Shown here in pieces: positions 31,724 through 41,500 of a stretch of 64,000 nt of DNA; positions within the stretch are counted from its first letter, which is position 1; each line of letters begins with the position of its first letter. Source of the DNA: Xanthobacter oligotrophicus (lineage in GTDB: Bacteria; Pseudomonadota; Alphaproteobacteria; Rhizobiales; Xanthobacteraceae); contig NZ_VTTL01000004.1 of assembly GCF_008364685.1 (NCBI RefSeq), positions 62,001 to 126,000 on the forward strand, in the 5' to 3' direction. The notes under the pieces were generated by a model. That model searched no databases, was not told the origin of the DNA, and saw only the letters and a list, made by a program, of their open reading frames with translations. Both the position numbers and the translations under genes were made by a program.

Positions 31724-34183
31724 TCACACCTTGTCGACGAAGGTCTCCAGCACCCGCTTCTCGCCGGCCTTGTCGAACTGCACCGTCAGCTTGTTGCCGT
31801 CGATGCCGGTCACCTCGCCATAGCCGAACTTGATGTGGAACACCCGCTCGCCGGTGCGGAAGGCCGATGCCGGGCCGGCGGAGGTGGCCACCAGCGTGCC
31901 CTCGATCACCATGGGTCCCCGCCGGGCGGAGCCGCCCGCATCATAGCGCCCGCCCCGTTCGGAGAAACCGCTGCGGGAGGAGCCCGAAGAAGTACTTGAG
32001 AAGCCGCCCTGGTCGGTGCGGCCTCGGTTGGCCTGCGCCCGCTGCCAGCCGGGGGTGGAATAGGAGGAGGCGGAAAACGGTTCTGCCCGGTCGAAGCGGC
32101 TCTGCCCGTAATTGCCGCCGCCATAGCTCGATCCACCCCAGCCGGCGCCGCCGCGGCTTTCCTCCACCCGCACATGGGCGTCGGGCAGTTCGTCGAGGAA
32201 GCGGGAGGGAACCGTGGAATTCCACATGCCGTGGATGCGCCGGTTGGAGGCGACGAAGATCCGCGCCGAGGCCCGCGCCCGGGTGATGCCCACATAGGCG
32301 AGGCGGCGTTCTTCCTCGAGCCCCGCCTTGCCCTGCTCGTCCAGCGCGCGCTGGTGGGGAAACAGGCCTTCCTCCCAGCCGGGCAGGAAGACGGTGTCGA
32401 ATTCCAGCCCCTTGGCGGAATGCAGGGTCATGATCTGCACCGCGTCCTCGCCGGCGCCGTTGTCGGTGTCCATGACGAGGGAGATGTGCTCGAGGAAGCC
32501 GGAGAGGTTCTCGAACGGCTCCATGGAGCGTACCAGCTCCTTGAGATTCTCCAGCCGCCCGGCCGCCTCTGCTGAGCGGTCCTTCTGCCACATTTCGGTG
32601 TAGCCGCTCTCGTCGAGCACGATCTCGGCCAGCTCGGTGTGGGACAGAACCCGCGCCTGCTCGCGCCAGCGGCCGAAAGCGTCCACGAGGCCGCGCATGG
32701 TGGCGCGCACCTTGGGCTTCAGCTCCTCGCTCTCGGTCAGGATGCGGGCGGCTTCCTGCAGCGGCAGGCCGACGGCGCGGGCCACATCGTGGATCTGCTT
32801 GACCGTGGCATCGCCGATGCCGCGCTTGGGCACGTTGACGATGCGCTCGAAGGCGAGGTCGTCGGCGGACGAGTTCACGCAGCGCAGATAGGCCAAAGCA
32901 TCGCGGATTTCCGCCCGCTCGTAGAAGCGCGGGCCGCCGATGACGCGATAGGGCAGGCCCAGCGTGACGAAACGATCCTCGAACTCGCGCATCTGGAACG
33001 AGGCGCGCACCAGGATTGCGATCTCGGACAGGCGATGCCCGGCGCGTTGCAGCGCCTCGATCTCCTCGCCGACGGCGCGGGCTTCCTCGCCTGAATCCCA
33101 GGCGCCGGTGACGGTGACCTGCTCGCCGTCCTCGCCTTCCGAGAACAGGGTCTTGCCGAGCCGGCCCTCGTTGTGGGCGATGAGATGGGCGGCGGAGGCG
33201 AGGATGTGGCCGGTGGAGCGGTAGTTGCGCTCCAGCCGGATCACCTTGGCGCCGGGAAAATCGCTCTCGAAGCGCAGGATGTTGTCCACCTCGGCCCCGC
33301 GCCAGCCATAGATGGACTGGTCGTCGTCGCCCACGCAGCACACGTTCTTCGAGCCCTGGGCGAGCAGGCGCAGCCACAGATATTGGGCCACGTTGGTGTC
33401 CTGATACTCGTCCACCAGCAGGTATTTGAAGCGCTTGTGGTATTCGGCGAGCACGTCCGGGTTTTCCCGGAACAGGCGGATGCCCTCCAGCAGCAGGTCG
33501 CCGAAATCCACCGCGTTCAGCGCCTTCAGCCGTGCCTGATAGGCGGCGTAGAGGGTGCCGCCCCGGCCATTGGCGAAGACCGCGCCTTCGCCGGGCGGCA
33601 CGTCCTTCGGCGACAGGCCGCGGTTCTTCCAGCTGTCGATGGTGGAGGCCAGGAGCCGCGCCGGCCAGCGCTTCTCGTCGATGTTCTCGGCGGTGAGCAA
33701 TTGCTTGAGCAGACGGATCTGGTCGTCGGTGTCGAGGATGGTGAAGCCGGATTTCAGCCCCACCAGCTCGTGATGGCGCCGCAGGATGCGCACGCCGATG
33801 GAGTGGAAGGTGCCGAGCCACGGCATGCCCTCCACCTGGTCACCCACCATGGCGTGGATGCGGTCCTTCATCTCCCGCGCGGCCTTGTTGGTGAAGGTCA
33901 CCACCAGGATCTGCGAGGGATAGGCGCGGCCCTGCGACAGGATGTGGGCGACGCGGGCGGTGAGCACCCGCGTCTTGCCGGTGCCGGCGCCGGCGAGCAC
34001 CAGAAGCGGGCCGTCCAGCGTCTCCACGGCTTCGCGCTGCTCGGGATTGAGGCCGTTGAGATAATCCGGAGCAGGGGCGGCGGCGATGGCGGTGGCCCGC
34101 GCGGCGATGCCGCCCGCGCGGGGGGCGGGACGCTCGGGCGCCGGCTCAGGCGGAAGCCGGCGCGGATCGGTCAACTGGGTCAC
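31724..34183 (-). CDS. uvrD: ATP-dependent DNA helicase UvrD/PcrA
   Basis: Superfamily 1A 3'-5' helicase for nucleotide excision and mismatch repair. In 819 residues: Q motif LNGLNPEQREAV (42-53), Walker A AGAGTGKT (64-71), Walker B VDEYQDTN, QSIYGWRGAEVDNIL, GNYRS-like ERNYRSTGHILA, VQIMTLHSAKGLEFD and the VGITRARASARIFVA motif VI. A Gly/Ser/Arg-rich linker leads to a C-terminal Tudor-like domain (FHIKFGYGEVTGIDGNKLTVQF) as in PcrA, which contacts RNA polymerase. Start used: GTG at 34181-34183 after GCGAGAG; a GTG 16 codons upstream (34231) is also possible. Confidence 0.93.
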   Translation of the reverse strand: MTQLTDPRRLPPEPAPERPAPRAGGIAARATAIAAAPAPDYLNGLNPEQREAVETLDGPLLVLAGAGTGKTRVLTARVAHILSQGRAYPSQILVVTFTNKAAREMKDRIHAMVGDQVEGMPWLGTFHSIGVRILRRHHELVGLKSGFTILDTDDQIRLLKQLLTAENIDEKRWPARLLASTIDSWKNRGLSPKDVPPGEGAVFANGRGGTLYAAYQARLKALNAVDFGDLLLEGIRLFRENPDVLAEYHKRFKYLLVDEYQDTNVAQYLWLRLLAQGSKNVCCVGDDDQSIYGWRGAEVDNILRFESDFPGAKVIRLERNYRSTGHILASAAHLIAHNEGRLGKTLFSEGEDGEQVTVTGAWDSGEEARAVGEEIEALQRAGHRLSEIAILVRASFQMREFEDRFVTLGLPYRVIGGPRFYERAEIRDALAYLRCVNSSADDLAFERIVNVPKRGIGDATVKQIHDVARAVGLPLQEAARILTESEELKPKVRATMRGLVDAFGRWREQARVLSHTELAEIVLDESGYTEMWQKDRSAEAAGRLENLKELVRSMEPFENLSGFLEHISLVMDTDNGAGEDAVQIMTLHSAKGLEFDTVFLPGWEEGLFPHQRALDEQGKAGLEEERRLAYVGITRARASARIFVASNRRIHGMWNSTVPSRFLDELPDAHVRVEESRGGAGWGGSSYGGGNYGQSRFDRAEPFSASSYSTPGWQRAQANRGRTDQGGFSSTSSGSSRSGFSERGGRYDAGGSARRGPMVIEGTLVATSAGPASAFRTGERVFHIKFGYGEVTGIDGNKLTVQFDKAGEKRVLETFVDKV

Positions 34184-34304
34184 GGGCAAACTCTCGCAAG
34201 GCCTGATTCTCTGTTGAGAACAAAATGGCACTCAATGACGGCGATTGCGAGGGCGGGCCGTGCAGCCCTTTGGCGGGCGGTCACTTCGGGGGCATTTCAG
34301 CGTT

Positions 34305-34658
34305 TCAGGACGCGTCTGCCGCCGTCTGCCCGGCGGCCACCTTCGGCAGGTGCACTACGTAGAATTTGCGCACCGCCGTCACGCTCTTCCAGGTTCCGGT
34401 GAAGCCGGAGGGAATGAGGAAGGAGGCGCCGGCCTCATAGGTCTCGGTGTGGCCGGAGGCGTCGGTGAGTTCCACCTTGCCCTCTATGAGGACGCAGAAT
34501 TCGTCTTCCTCATAGCTCACGGCGATCTCGGACGGGTGCGAGGCCCAGAAGCCGGCGGAGAAGGCGCCGGTGCGGTCCTGATACCACTCGTGCACGGTGG
34601 TGGCGGACGCGGCCTCCACAGGTGGCTTGGGATCGAAGCGGATGGAGCGGATGGTCAT
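34305..34658 (-). CDS. cupin domain protein (DUF861/EutQ-like)
   Basis: A 117-residue single-cupin protein: GFWASHPSEIAVSYEEDEFCVLIEGKVELTD and ASFLIPSGFTGTWKSVTAVRKFYVV follow the DUF861 pattern with Glu-rich motif 1 in place of the usual His-rich one. Members such as (S)-ureidoglycine aminohydrolases and EutQ use this fold, but no related pathway genes are near. Its start overlaps the stop of the upstream MFS gene (34655-34658), so the two are coupled and the cupin may act on the transported compound (inference). Confidence 0.85.
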   Translation of the reverse strand: MTIRSIRFDPKPPVEAASATTVHEWYQDRTGAFSAGFWASHPSEIAVSYEEDEFCVLIEGKVELTDASGHTETYEAGASFLIPSGFTGTWKSVTAVRKFYVVHLPKVAAGQTAADAS

Positions 34659-36070
34659 GACGGCCTCCTCAAATCCTGTATCGCGTCGGCATCATGTGCC
34701 CCCGTCCGCCCTCGCACCAGCACGGCGCCGAGGGCGAAGAAGGCGACGAGCACGGCCACCCCTGCCTTCTGGCTGCCGGTGGCCGCCGTCACCAGCGCCA
34801 CGCAGGTGGGCGCGGCGAACGAGGTGATCTTGCCCGAAAGGGCGAACAGGCCGAAGCATTCCGCCATGTTCTCGGCCGGCGCAAGCCGAACCAGCAGGGT
34901 GCGGCTCGCCGCCTGCAGCGGGCCCGCCACGGCGCCGATGAGGAGGCCGAGCCCCACATAGATCTTCTCCGGCAGCGAGCCGAAGAGCCCGCTGGCCGGC
35001 GCGGTGGGCACGAGGCCGAACAAAATCGCGCCGCGATCGAGCGAGAGCAGGCCGACACAGGCAAACAGCAGCACCAGCAGCGCACCGAAAATCACCGCGC
35101 GCGGCCCCAGCGCGTCGTCGAGCCAGCCGCCGGCCAGCGCCCCCGCGGTGCCGGTGAGGGTGAGCAGGATGCCGAAGATGCCGATCTCGATGGAGCCCCA
35201 GCCGAAGGTGCCCGCCGCATAGATGCCGCCGAACGCGAACAAGGCCACCAGCGCGTCCGTATAGACCATGTTGGCGAGGAGGAAGCGCGCCAGCACCGGG
35301 CGTCTCTTCAGGCGCGGGATTAGGCGGCGGATCTCGCCGAGCCCGGTGCGGATGGCCTCGCCCATGGGCATGGCGCGGGGCGCGTCGGGCACGAACAGGA
35401 ACATGGGAATGACCAGCACGGCATACCACAGCGCCGTCAGCGGCCCGCTGAAGCGGTCACCCTCCCGCGCCGCCGCGTCGAGCCCGAAGGCCGGCGGGCG
35501 GCCGAGGAGGGTGAGGCCCGTATCGGGCTGGGTGGCGAAGAAAGCGAGCATCAGCGCCAGCGCCACCAGCCCGCCGAAATAGCCCGCCGCCCAGCCGGCG
35601 CCCGACAGCCGTCCCAGCCGTTCCTTGGGCACCAGGGCCGGCATGATGGCATTGTTGAAGACGGTGGCGAACTCCACCCCGATGGTGCCCATGGCGAAGG
35701 CGGCGAGCACGAGGGGAATGCGCGCCGTGTTCCCTGGCTCGGCGAACCACAGCAGCGCCGCGCCCGCCATCATCAGCAGCCCGAAGGCGAAGATCCACGG
35801 CTTGCGCCGGCCAGCGGCATCCGCCACCGCCCCGAGCACCGGCGAGCAGACGGCGATGACAAGCCCCGCCGCGCCGGTGGCGAAGCCCCAGAGCGCCTGC
35901 CCCTGCGCCGGTGTCGCCGCTACGGCCGAGGCGAAATAGGGCGCGAAGATGAAGGTGGTGATGAGGGTGAAATAGGGCTGGCAGGCGGGATCGAACAGGA
36001 TCCAGCCGACGATGGCCCGGCGCGGGACGGGGAGGGAACGAACAGGCGGGGAAGGGGAGGTTTCGGGCAT
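34655..36070 (-). CDS. MFS transporter, Atg22/UMF1-like
   Basis: A 471-residue inner-membrane permease with about 12 spans. Features: VGWILFDPACQPYFTLITTFIFAPYF at the first span, VADAAGRRKPWIF in loop 2-3, AGYFGGLVALALMLAFF and GGWLDDALGPRAVI. The opening DPAxQPYFxL pattern and overall layout match the UMF1/Atg22-like group (vacuole effluxer type), whose bacterial substrates are unknown. I used the ATG at 36068-36070; the ribosome binding site is weak. It is coupled to the cupin gene downstream. Confidence 0.82.
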   Translation of the reverse strand: MPETSPSPPVRSLPVPRRAIVGWILFDPACQPYFTLITTFIFAPYFASAVAATPAQGQALWGFATGAAGLVIAVCSPVLGAVADAAGRRKPWIFAFGLLMMAGAALLWFAEPGNTARIPLVLAAFAMGTIGVEFATVFNNAIMPALVPKERLGRLSGAGWAAGYFGGLVALALMLAFFATQPDTGLTLLGRPPAFGLDAAAREGDRFSGPLTALWYAVLVIPMFLFVPDAPRAMPMGEAIRTGLGEIRRLIPRLKRRPVLARFLLANMVYTDALVALFAFGGIYAAGTFGWGSIEIGIFGILLTLTGTAGALAGGWLDDALGPRAVIFGALLVLLFACVGLLSLDRGAILFGLVPTAPASGLFGSLPEKIYVGLGLLIGAVAGPLQAASRTLLVRLAPAENMAECFGLFALSGKITSFAAPTCVALVTAATGSQKAGVAVLVAFFALGAVLVRGRTGAHDADAIQDLRRPS

Positions 36071-36168
36071 GCCGGATCCGGACGGGTCAGGTCCACCCAA
36101 GGGCGCACAGGACGCGCCGCCGTGCAAGAGCGGCGACCCGTCGCGTCAGGTCGTCAATCCGGTGGCGC

Positions 36169-36468
36169 TCACTCCGGCAGGTCCGGCATGGGCTCGGCGC
36201 CCTTGGGCACCAGGTGCTCTACCAGCGCGGCCACCGCATCCTTGACCAGCACCGCGGCGCCGATGGGCGTGGCGGAGAAGAAATCCTCTTTCACTGTGTT
36301 GCCGGCGGGGTCGTCGAAGGCGGATGAGGCGGCGCGCACGCTCACCGCTTCGGTCACGAGGTAGCCGTCCTTCACCAGGTCCCGGCCCATGGCCTTGGGC
36401 GGACGCTTGTCGCGCACGTGCAGTTCGCCTTCGGGGTCTCCGCGCAGCGTGACGCGATAGATGAACAT
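36169..36468 (-). CDS. 99-residue hypothetical protein
   Basis: The ATG at 36466-36468 follows GCAGGAGAC, a good ribosome binding site. The product starts MFIYRVTLRGDPEGELHVRDKR and contains DLVKDGYLVTEAVSVRAAS and a helical C-terminus (AAVLVKDAVAALVEHLVPKG). It has no signal peptide or span. I do not recognise the family. It lies upstream of the MFS-cupin pair on the same strand, separated by 98 bases, and diverges from the AI-2E-type permease gene. Confidence 0.65.
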   Translation of the reverse strand: MFIYRVTLRGDPEGELHVRDKRPPKAMGRDLVKDGYLVTEAVSVRAASSAFDDPAGNTVKEDFFSATPIGAAVLVKDAVAALVEHLVPKGAEPMPDLPE

Positions 36469-36632
36469 GGCCTTGTCTCCTGCGGTCGTAGATGCGAACG
36501 CCCGTTGCCGTCGCGGCGTTCCGCCGAGGGAAGCTGCGGTGGCGCGGTGGCGGCGTCACCGTGGATCGCAAAGCCGTGCCCGAGCGTTATGCCCCTGCGC
36601 GGTCCTGCGCGCGGGGCAAGAAGGAATTGGCG

Positions 36633-38453
36633 ATGCTGGGTTCGGGTGACTCCTCCTTCAAGATGCCCGTGCTCGGACGCGGGCAGGATCGCCTCGTCAC
36701 CTTCTTCGCCGCCATCGCCATCGTCACCGTGCTGTATCTGGGGCGCGACGTATTCGTGCCCATCGCGGTGGCGATCCTGCTCGCCTTCGTGCTGGCGCCG
36801 GTGATCATGGTGCTGCGCCGCATCCGCATCCCGCGCACGGCCGCGGTGGTGGCGGTGGTGCTGGTCACCTTCCTCGGCCTCATGGCGCTCGGCGGGATGA
36901 TGGCCCTGCAGGTCACCGACCTTGTGGCCGAGTTGCCCCAATACCGCATGAACATGCGGGACAAGATCAAATCGCTGAAGGATGCTGCTGGCGGCTCCGG
37001 CACCTTCGAGCGAACCATGGACCTGTTCCAGGACCTCAGTCGCGAGATCGATGCGCCGCAGGCCGGGCAGGGGCTGGCGGCGGGCGCAGCCGACGGGCGG
37101 CCGGTGCTGGTGGAGGTTCACGAGCCGCCGGCGGGCACACTGGGCACCCTCTCTGCGGTGATGGCGCCGCTGCTGCATCCGCTCGCAACCTTCGGCATCG
37201 TCTTCATCTTTGTGCTGTTCATCCTGCTCCAGCGCGAGGACCTGCGAAACCGCTTCGTACGGCTCGCGGGGGCGCACGATCTCCAGCGCACCACGGCCGC
37301 CCTCGACGATGCGGGGAGCCGGCTGTCGCGGTTCTTCCTGGCCCAGGTGGCGCTCAATGCGTCCTTCGGCGCGGTCATCGGCCTCGGCCTGTGGGTCATC
37401 GGCGTGCCCAGCCCCTTCCTGTGGGGGCTGGCGGCGGCGGTGCTGCGCTTCGTGCCCTATATCGGCGCGGCCATTGCGGCGGCGTTGCCCATCGGCCTCG
37501 CGCTGGCGGTGGATCCGGGCTGGAGCATGGTGCTGTCCACCGCGGCCCTGTTCCTGGTGGTGGAGCCGGTGGTGGGCCATGTGATCGAGCCTTTGCTCTA
37601 CGGCCGCTCCACCGGCCTGTCGCCGGTGGCGGTGATCGCGGCGGCCACCTTCTGGACCTGGCTGTGGGGGCCGGTGGGGCTGCTGCTCTCCACCCCGCTC
37701 ACGCTCTGCCTGGTGGTGCTGGGCCGGCATGTGGAGAGCCTTGAATTCCTCGACGTGGCGCTGGGCGACCAGCCGCCCCTGTCGGCGAGCGAACTGCTGT
37801 ACCAGCGCCTGCTCGCGGGCGATCCGCTGGAGGCGGCAGCCGCCGCCGAGGAGCACCTGAAGCAGAACTCGTTCGGAGATTATGCCGACGGCGTGGCGCT
37901 GCCGGCATTGCGCCTTGCCCAGCGCGATGCCGCCCGTGGCGTGCTGGATGAGGCCCGCCAGACCCGCCTGAAGGAAACCCTCGCCGAGCTTCTCGACTAC
38001 CTGCCCGATTCGGACGACCTGGTGGGTCCGCCGGCCGAGGGCACCCCTCACGTCCTCATCCTGTCGGCCCGCTCCGCGCTGGACGAGGCGGCGGCGCTGC
38101 TGTTCGCCCACCGGCTGCGCCAATCCGGCTTGCGGTGCGAGACGCGCTCGCGGGGCGGGCTCGGCCGGCCCGTGGGGGAGGAGGTGAACCTGCTGGTCCT
38201 GTCCTATCTGTCACCGGCCACGCCCGCGCACCGGCGCTACACCATCCGCCGCCTGAAGCGCGATGCGCCGGGCCGGCGGGTGATCGTCGCCGACTGGGGC
38301 ACCGAGGAGGGGCAGACGGAACGGCTCGAAGGCGAGGATGCCGTCGTCACCTCCATCGCGGCGGCGGTGGAGGCGGTGGAGGCGCTGCCTGCGCCCTCTG
38401 CCTCTGCTGTTCCCGCTGCCGCACCGGCTCCCCTTCGGGCCGGCGCGGCCTGA
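36633..38453 (+). CDS. AI-2E family (PerM-type) permease with a cytoplasmic C-terminal domain
   Basis: Inner-membrane protein of 606 residues. The first 380 form the 8-span AI-2E fold: YLGRDVFVPIAVAILLAFVLAPVIMVLRR, VLFILLQREDLRNRFVRLAG, GLGLWVIGVPSPFLWGLAAAVLRFVPYIGAAIAAALP and a last WLWGPVGLLLSTPLTLCLVVLG. Homologues export AI-2 or act as ion/proton antiporters, so the substrate is open. The extra 220 residues start with a helical segment and contain a Rossmann-like stretch (HVLILSARSALDEAAALLFAHRL ... VNLLVLSYLSPA ... RVIVADWG) reminiscent of B12-binding-like folds. Start chosen at 36633 behind AAGGA; the longer frame lacks a signal. Confidence 0.85.
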   Translation: MLGSGDSSFKMPVLGRGQDRLVTFFAAIAIVTVLYLGRDVFVPIAVAILLAFVLAPVIMVLRRIRIPRTAAVVAVVLVTFLGLMALGGMMALQVTDLVAELPQYRMNMRDKIKSLKDAAGGSGTFERTMDLFQDLSREIDAPQAGQGLAAGAADGRPVLVEVHEPPAGTLGTLSAVMAPLLHPLATFGIVFIFVLFILLQREDLRNRFVRLAGAHDLQRTTAALDDAGSRLSRFFLAQVALNASFGAVIGLGLWVIGVPSPFLWGLAAAVLRFVPYIGAAIAAALPIGLALAVDPGWSMVLSTAALFLVVEPVVGHVIEPLLYGRSTGLSPVAVIAAATFWTWLWGPVGLLLSTPLTLCLVVLGRHVESLEFLDVALGDQPPLSASELLYQRLLAGDPLEAAAAAEEHLKQNSFGDYADGVALPALRLAQRDAARGVLDEARQTRLKETLAELLDYLPDSDDLVGPPAEGTPHVLILSARSALDEAAALLFAHRLRQSGLRCETRSRGGLGRPVGEEVNLLVLSYLSPATPAHRRYTIRRLKRDAPGRRVIVADWGTEEGQTERLEGEDAVVTSIAAAVEAVEALPAPSASAVPAAAPAPLRAGAA

Positions 38454-38497
38454 TCCGGCTCACACACGTCCTCGGGCGCGGTCGGCACCCGGACAAA

Positions 38498-38565
38498 AAC
38501 CTGCGGCCCCGGTCGGGAACCGAGGCCGCAGGTTGCATGTCAGTGCCCCGGTCCCTGATCGGGGC
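38498..38565. terminator. two hairpins between convergent genes
   Basis: AACCTGCGGCC (38498-38508) pairs perfectly with GGCCGCAGGTT (38524-38534), with a further CGGT/ACCG inside the loop. A smaller stem, GCCCCG (38545-38550) with CGGGGC (38560-38565), follows. They lie between the permease gene and the convergent glutamate dehydrogenase gene, with an A-run (38495-38499) on the upstream side. Confidence 0.7.
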
Positions 38566-38579
38566 CGAGAGGGTGCAGC

Positions 38580-41500
38580 TCAGCTTCGCACCAGGTCCGA
38601 GAGCAGGCTCGCGGCCAGCGTCAGCTTGGAGAGGCTGAGGCCGGAGGCCGCGATCTCGCGCACGGTGCGGCGCATGCGCTCCACCTCCTCGTGGCGGGCG
38701 CTGATGAAGGCGTTGACCGCGGCTTCTCCCGCCACGTCGTCCACCAGCATCAGCTCGGTGATGCGGCGCATGAAGGTCTCCAGTTGTGCCAGAGACCGGT
38801 CGAGGGCGAGACGGTCGTAGTAGTCCGGCGCCAGGATGCTGCGGGCCTGCATGAACAGGTCGTCGATGGCGAAGGTCCGCCCCGCCGCGAAGAAGGTGCT
38901 GGCGGCGCTGGGGATGGACTTGCCGGTGGTCTCGGCGATGAGGGCGATGTCGGAGGCCGCCGCCAGTCCCGGCATGAAGGCGATCTTGCGGGCGAGGTCT
39001 TCCGGCACGTTGTGGCCGATGAGGTCGGCCATGCGTGCCTCGCGTTCGCGGCGCCAGGCTTCGGGAAGGCTCGCTTCCAGCACGGCTGCCACCGCCGCGA
39101 TCCCGGTGCGATAGCGCTCCACAACCCCGGCGATGCCGTCGGCGAAGGAGACGTTGCCGAGGAACCAGATGGTGCGCCCCACCACCAGGTCCTGCACCGC
39201 GGCGTAAAGGCCGAGCTGCACGGCGCCCGGCACCTTGGTGTCGAGGGCGTCGATGGCGGCGTTCAGCTCCGGCACATGGTAGCTGTCGCGCACGGCGGCG
39301 AAGGCGCGCGCGATGGCGGGGGCGTCGGCGCCGGTCTGGTCGGCGATCCGGGCGAGGCACGAGGGCCCGCCCTGGTTCACGATGGCATTGGACAGGCCGG
39401 TGGCGATGATCTCCCGGTGCAGCCGGTGGGTCTCGATGGCGTGGGGATAGCCTTCCTTGATCTCGCGCGGGAAGTAATTCACCAGCTCCCCGGAGAGATA
39501 GGCGTCGTCCGGCACGTTGGAGGCGACGAGGTCCTGGTCCAGAGACAGCTTGGCATAGGCCAAGAGCACCGCCAGCTCGGGGCGGGTAAGGTGCTCCCCG
39601 CGCGAGCGCCGGTCGGCGATCTCGGCGTCGGACGGCAGGAATTCCACCGCCCGGTCCAGTTCGCCGCGCGCCTCCAGCATCTGCATGAGGCGCTGCTGGA
39701 AGGCGAGGTCGTCGGCGCCCTTGTGCTCGGCCAGGGAGAGCGCGAGGGTCTGGAGGTAGTTGTTGCGCAGCACCAGGGTGCCGACCTCGTCGGTCATCTG
39801 CTTCAGCAGGGCGGCCCGGTCGGGTGCGGTCAGGTCGCCCCGCTCCAGCGGCAAGGCGAGGGCGATCTTGATGTTCACCTCCACGTCGGAGGTGTTCACG
39901 CCGGCCGAATTGTCGATGGCGTCGGTGTTGAGCTTCACGCCCCGGCGCGCCGCCTCGATGCGCGAGCGCTGGGTCATGCCGAGGTTCGCGCCCTCGCCCA
40001 CCACCTTGGCGCCGAGGTCGGCGGCGGCGATGCGCACCGCGTCGTTGGCGCGGTCGCCCACCTGCGCGTCGGTCTCGCCGGAGGCGCGCACATAGGTGCC
40101 GATGCCGCCGAAGAACAAGAGGTCCACCTGCGCCTTCAGGATGGCGGTGATGAGTTCGGCCGGCGTGGCATGGGCCTTCGGGAAGCGCAGCAGGGCCTGC
40201 ACTTCGTCGGAGAGGTCGATGCTCTTGGCGCTGCGCGGGAACACGCCGCCGCCCTTGGAGATGAGCGACGCGTCATAGTCGGCCCAGGAGGAACGGGGCA
40301 GGTTGAACAGGCGCTGGCGCTCGGCGAAGGAGGAGGCCGGGTCCGGCGTGGGATCGATGAAGATGTGGCGGTGGTCGAAGGCCGCCACCAGCTTGAGCGC
40401 GCGGGACAACAGCATGCCGTTGCCGAACACGTCGCCGGACATGTCGCCGACGCCGGCCACGGTGACCGGGGTCACCTGGATGTCGATGTCCATCTCGCGG
40501 AAGTGGCGCTTCACCGCTTCCCAGGCGCCGCGGGCGGTGATGCCCATGGCCTTGTGGTCGTAGCCCACCGAGCCGCCGGAAGCGAAGGCGTCGTCCAGCC
40601 AGAAACCGTGGCGCGCCGAGATGGCGTTGGCGGTGTCGGAGAAGGTGGCCGTGCCCTTGTCGGCCGCCACCACGAGATAGGGGTCGTCGCCGTCGAGGCG
40701 CACCGTGTCGGCGGGGTGCACCACCTGCCCGCCCTTCAGGTTGTCGGTCAGGTCGAGCAGGCTGGAGACGAAGATCTGGTAGGCGGCGGTGCCCTCGGCC
40801 ATCACCGCCTCGCGGCTGCCGCCGGCTGGAAGGCGCTTGGGCACGAAGCCGCCCTTGGCGCCCACCGGCACGATCACCGCATTCTTCACCTGCTGCGCTT
40901 TCACGAGGCCGAGGACCTCGGTGCGGAAATCCTGCGGCCGGTCGGACCACCTGAGGCCGCCGCGCGCCACCTTGCCGAAGCGCAGGTGCACGCCTTCCAC
41001 GCGCGGCGAATAGACGAACACCTCATACAGCGGGCGGGGCAGGGCGAGGCCCTCCACCTTCGCGCTCTCGAACTTGATGGCGATGGCCTCCTTGGGCCGG
41101 CCCTCGGCATCGCTTTGGTAGAAGGTGGTGCGGATGGCTGCGTCCACGAGGTTCACGAAGCGCCGCAGGATGCGGTCCTGGTCGAGGCTCGACACCTCGG
41201 CGAGTTCGTCGTCGATGGCGGCGCGCAGGGGCGCCTCGCGGGCAGCGCGCGCCTCGGGCGACGAATCGAGGGTCGGGTCGAAGCGCGCATGGAACAGGGC
41301 AACGATGGCGCGGGCCAGGGTGCCGTGCGTGTTCAGCGTCTGCCAGATGTAGTCCTGCGAGAACGGGATGCCCGCCTGCCGCAGATAGCGCCCCAGCGTA
41401 CGCACGAGCGCCGCCTCGCGATGGGAGAGGGCGGCATCGAGCACCAGGCCGTTATAGCCGTCGTCTTCCGCCTCGCCACGCAGCACGGCGTTGAGGCAGT

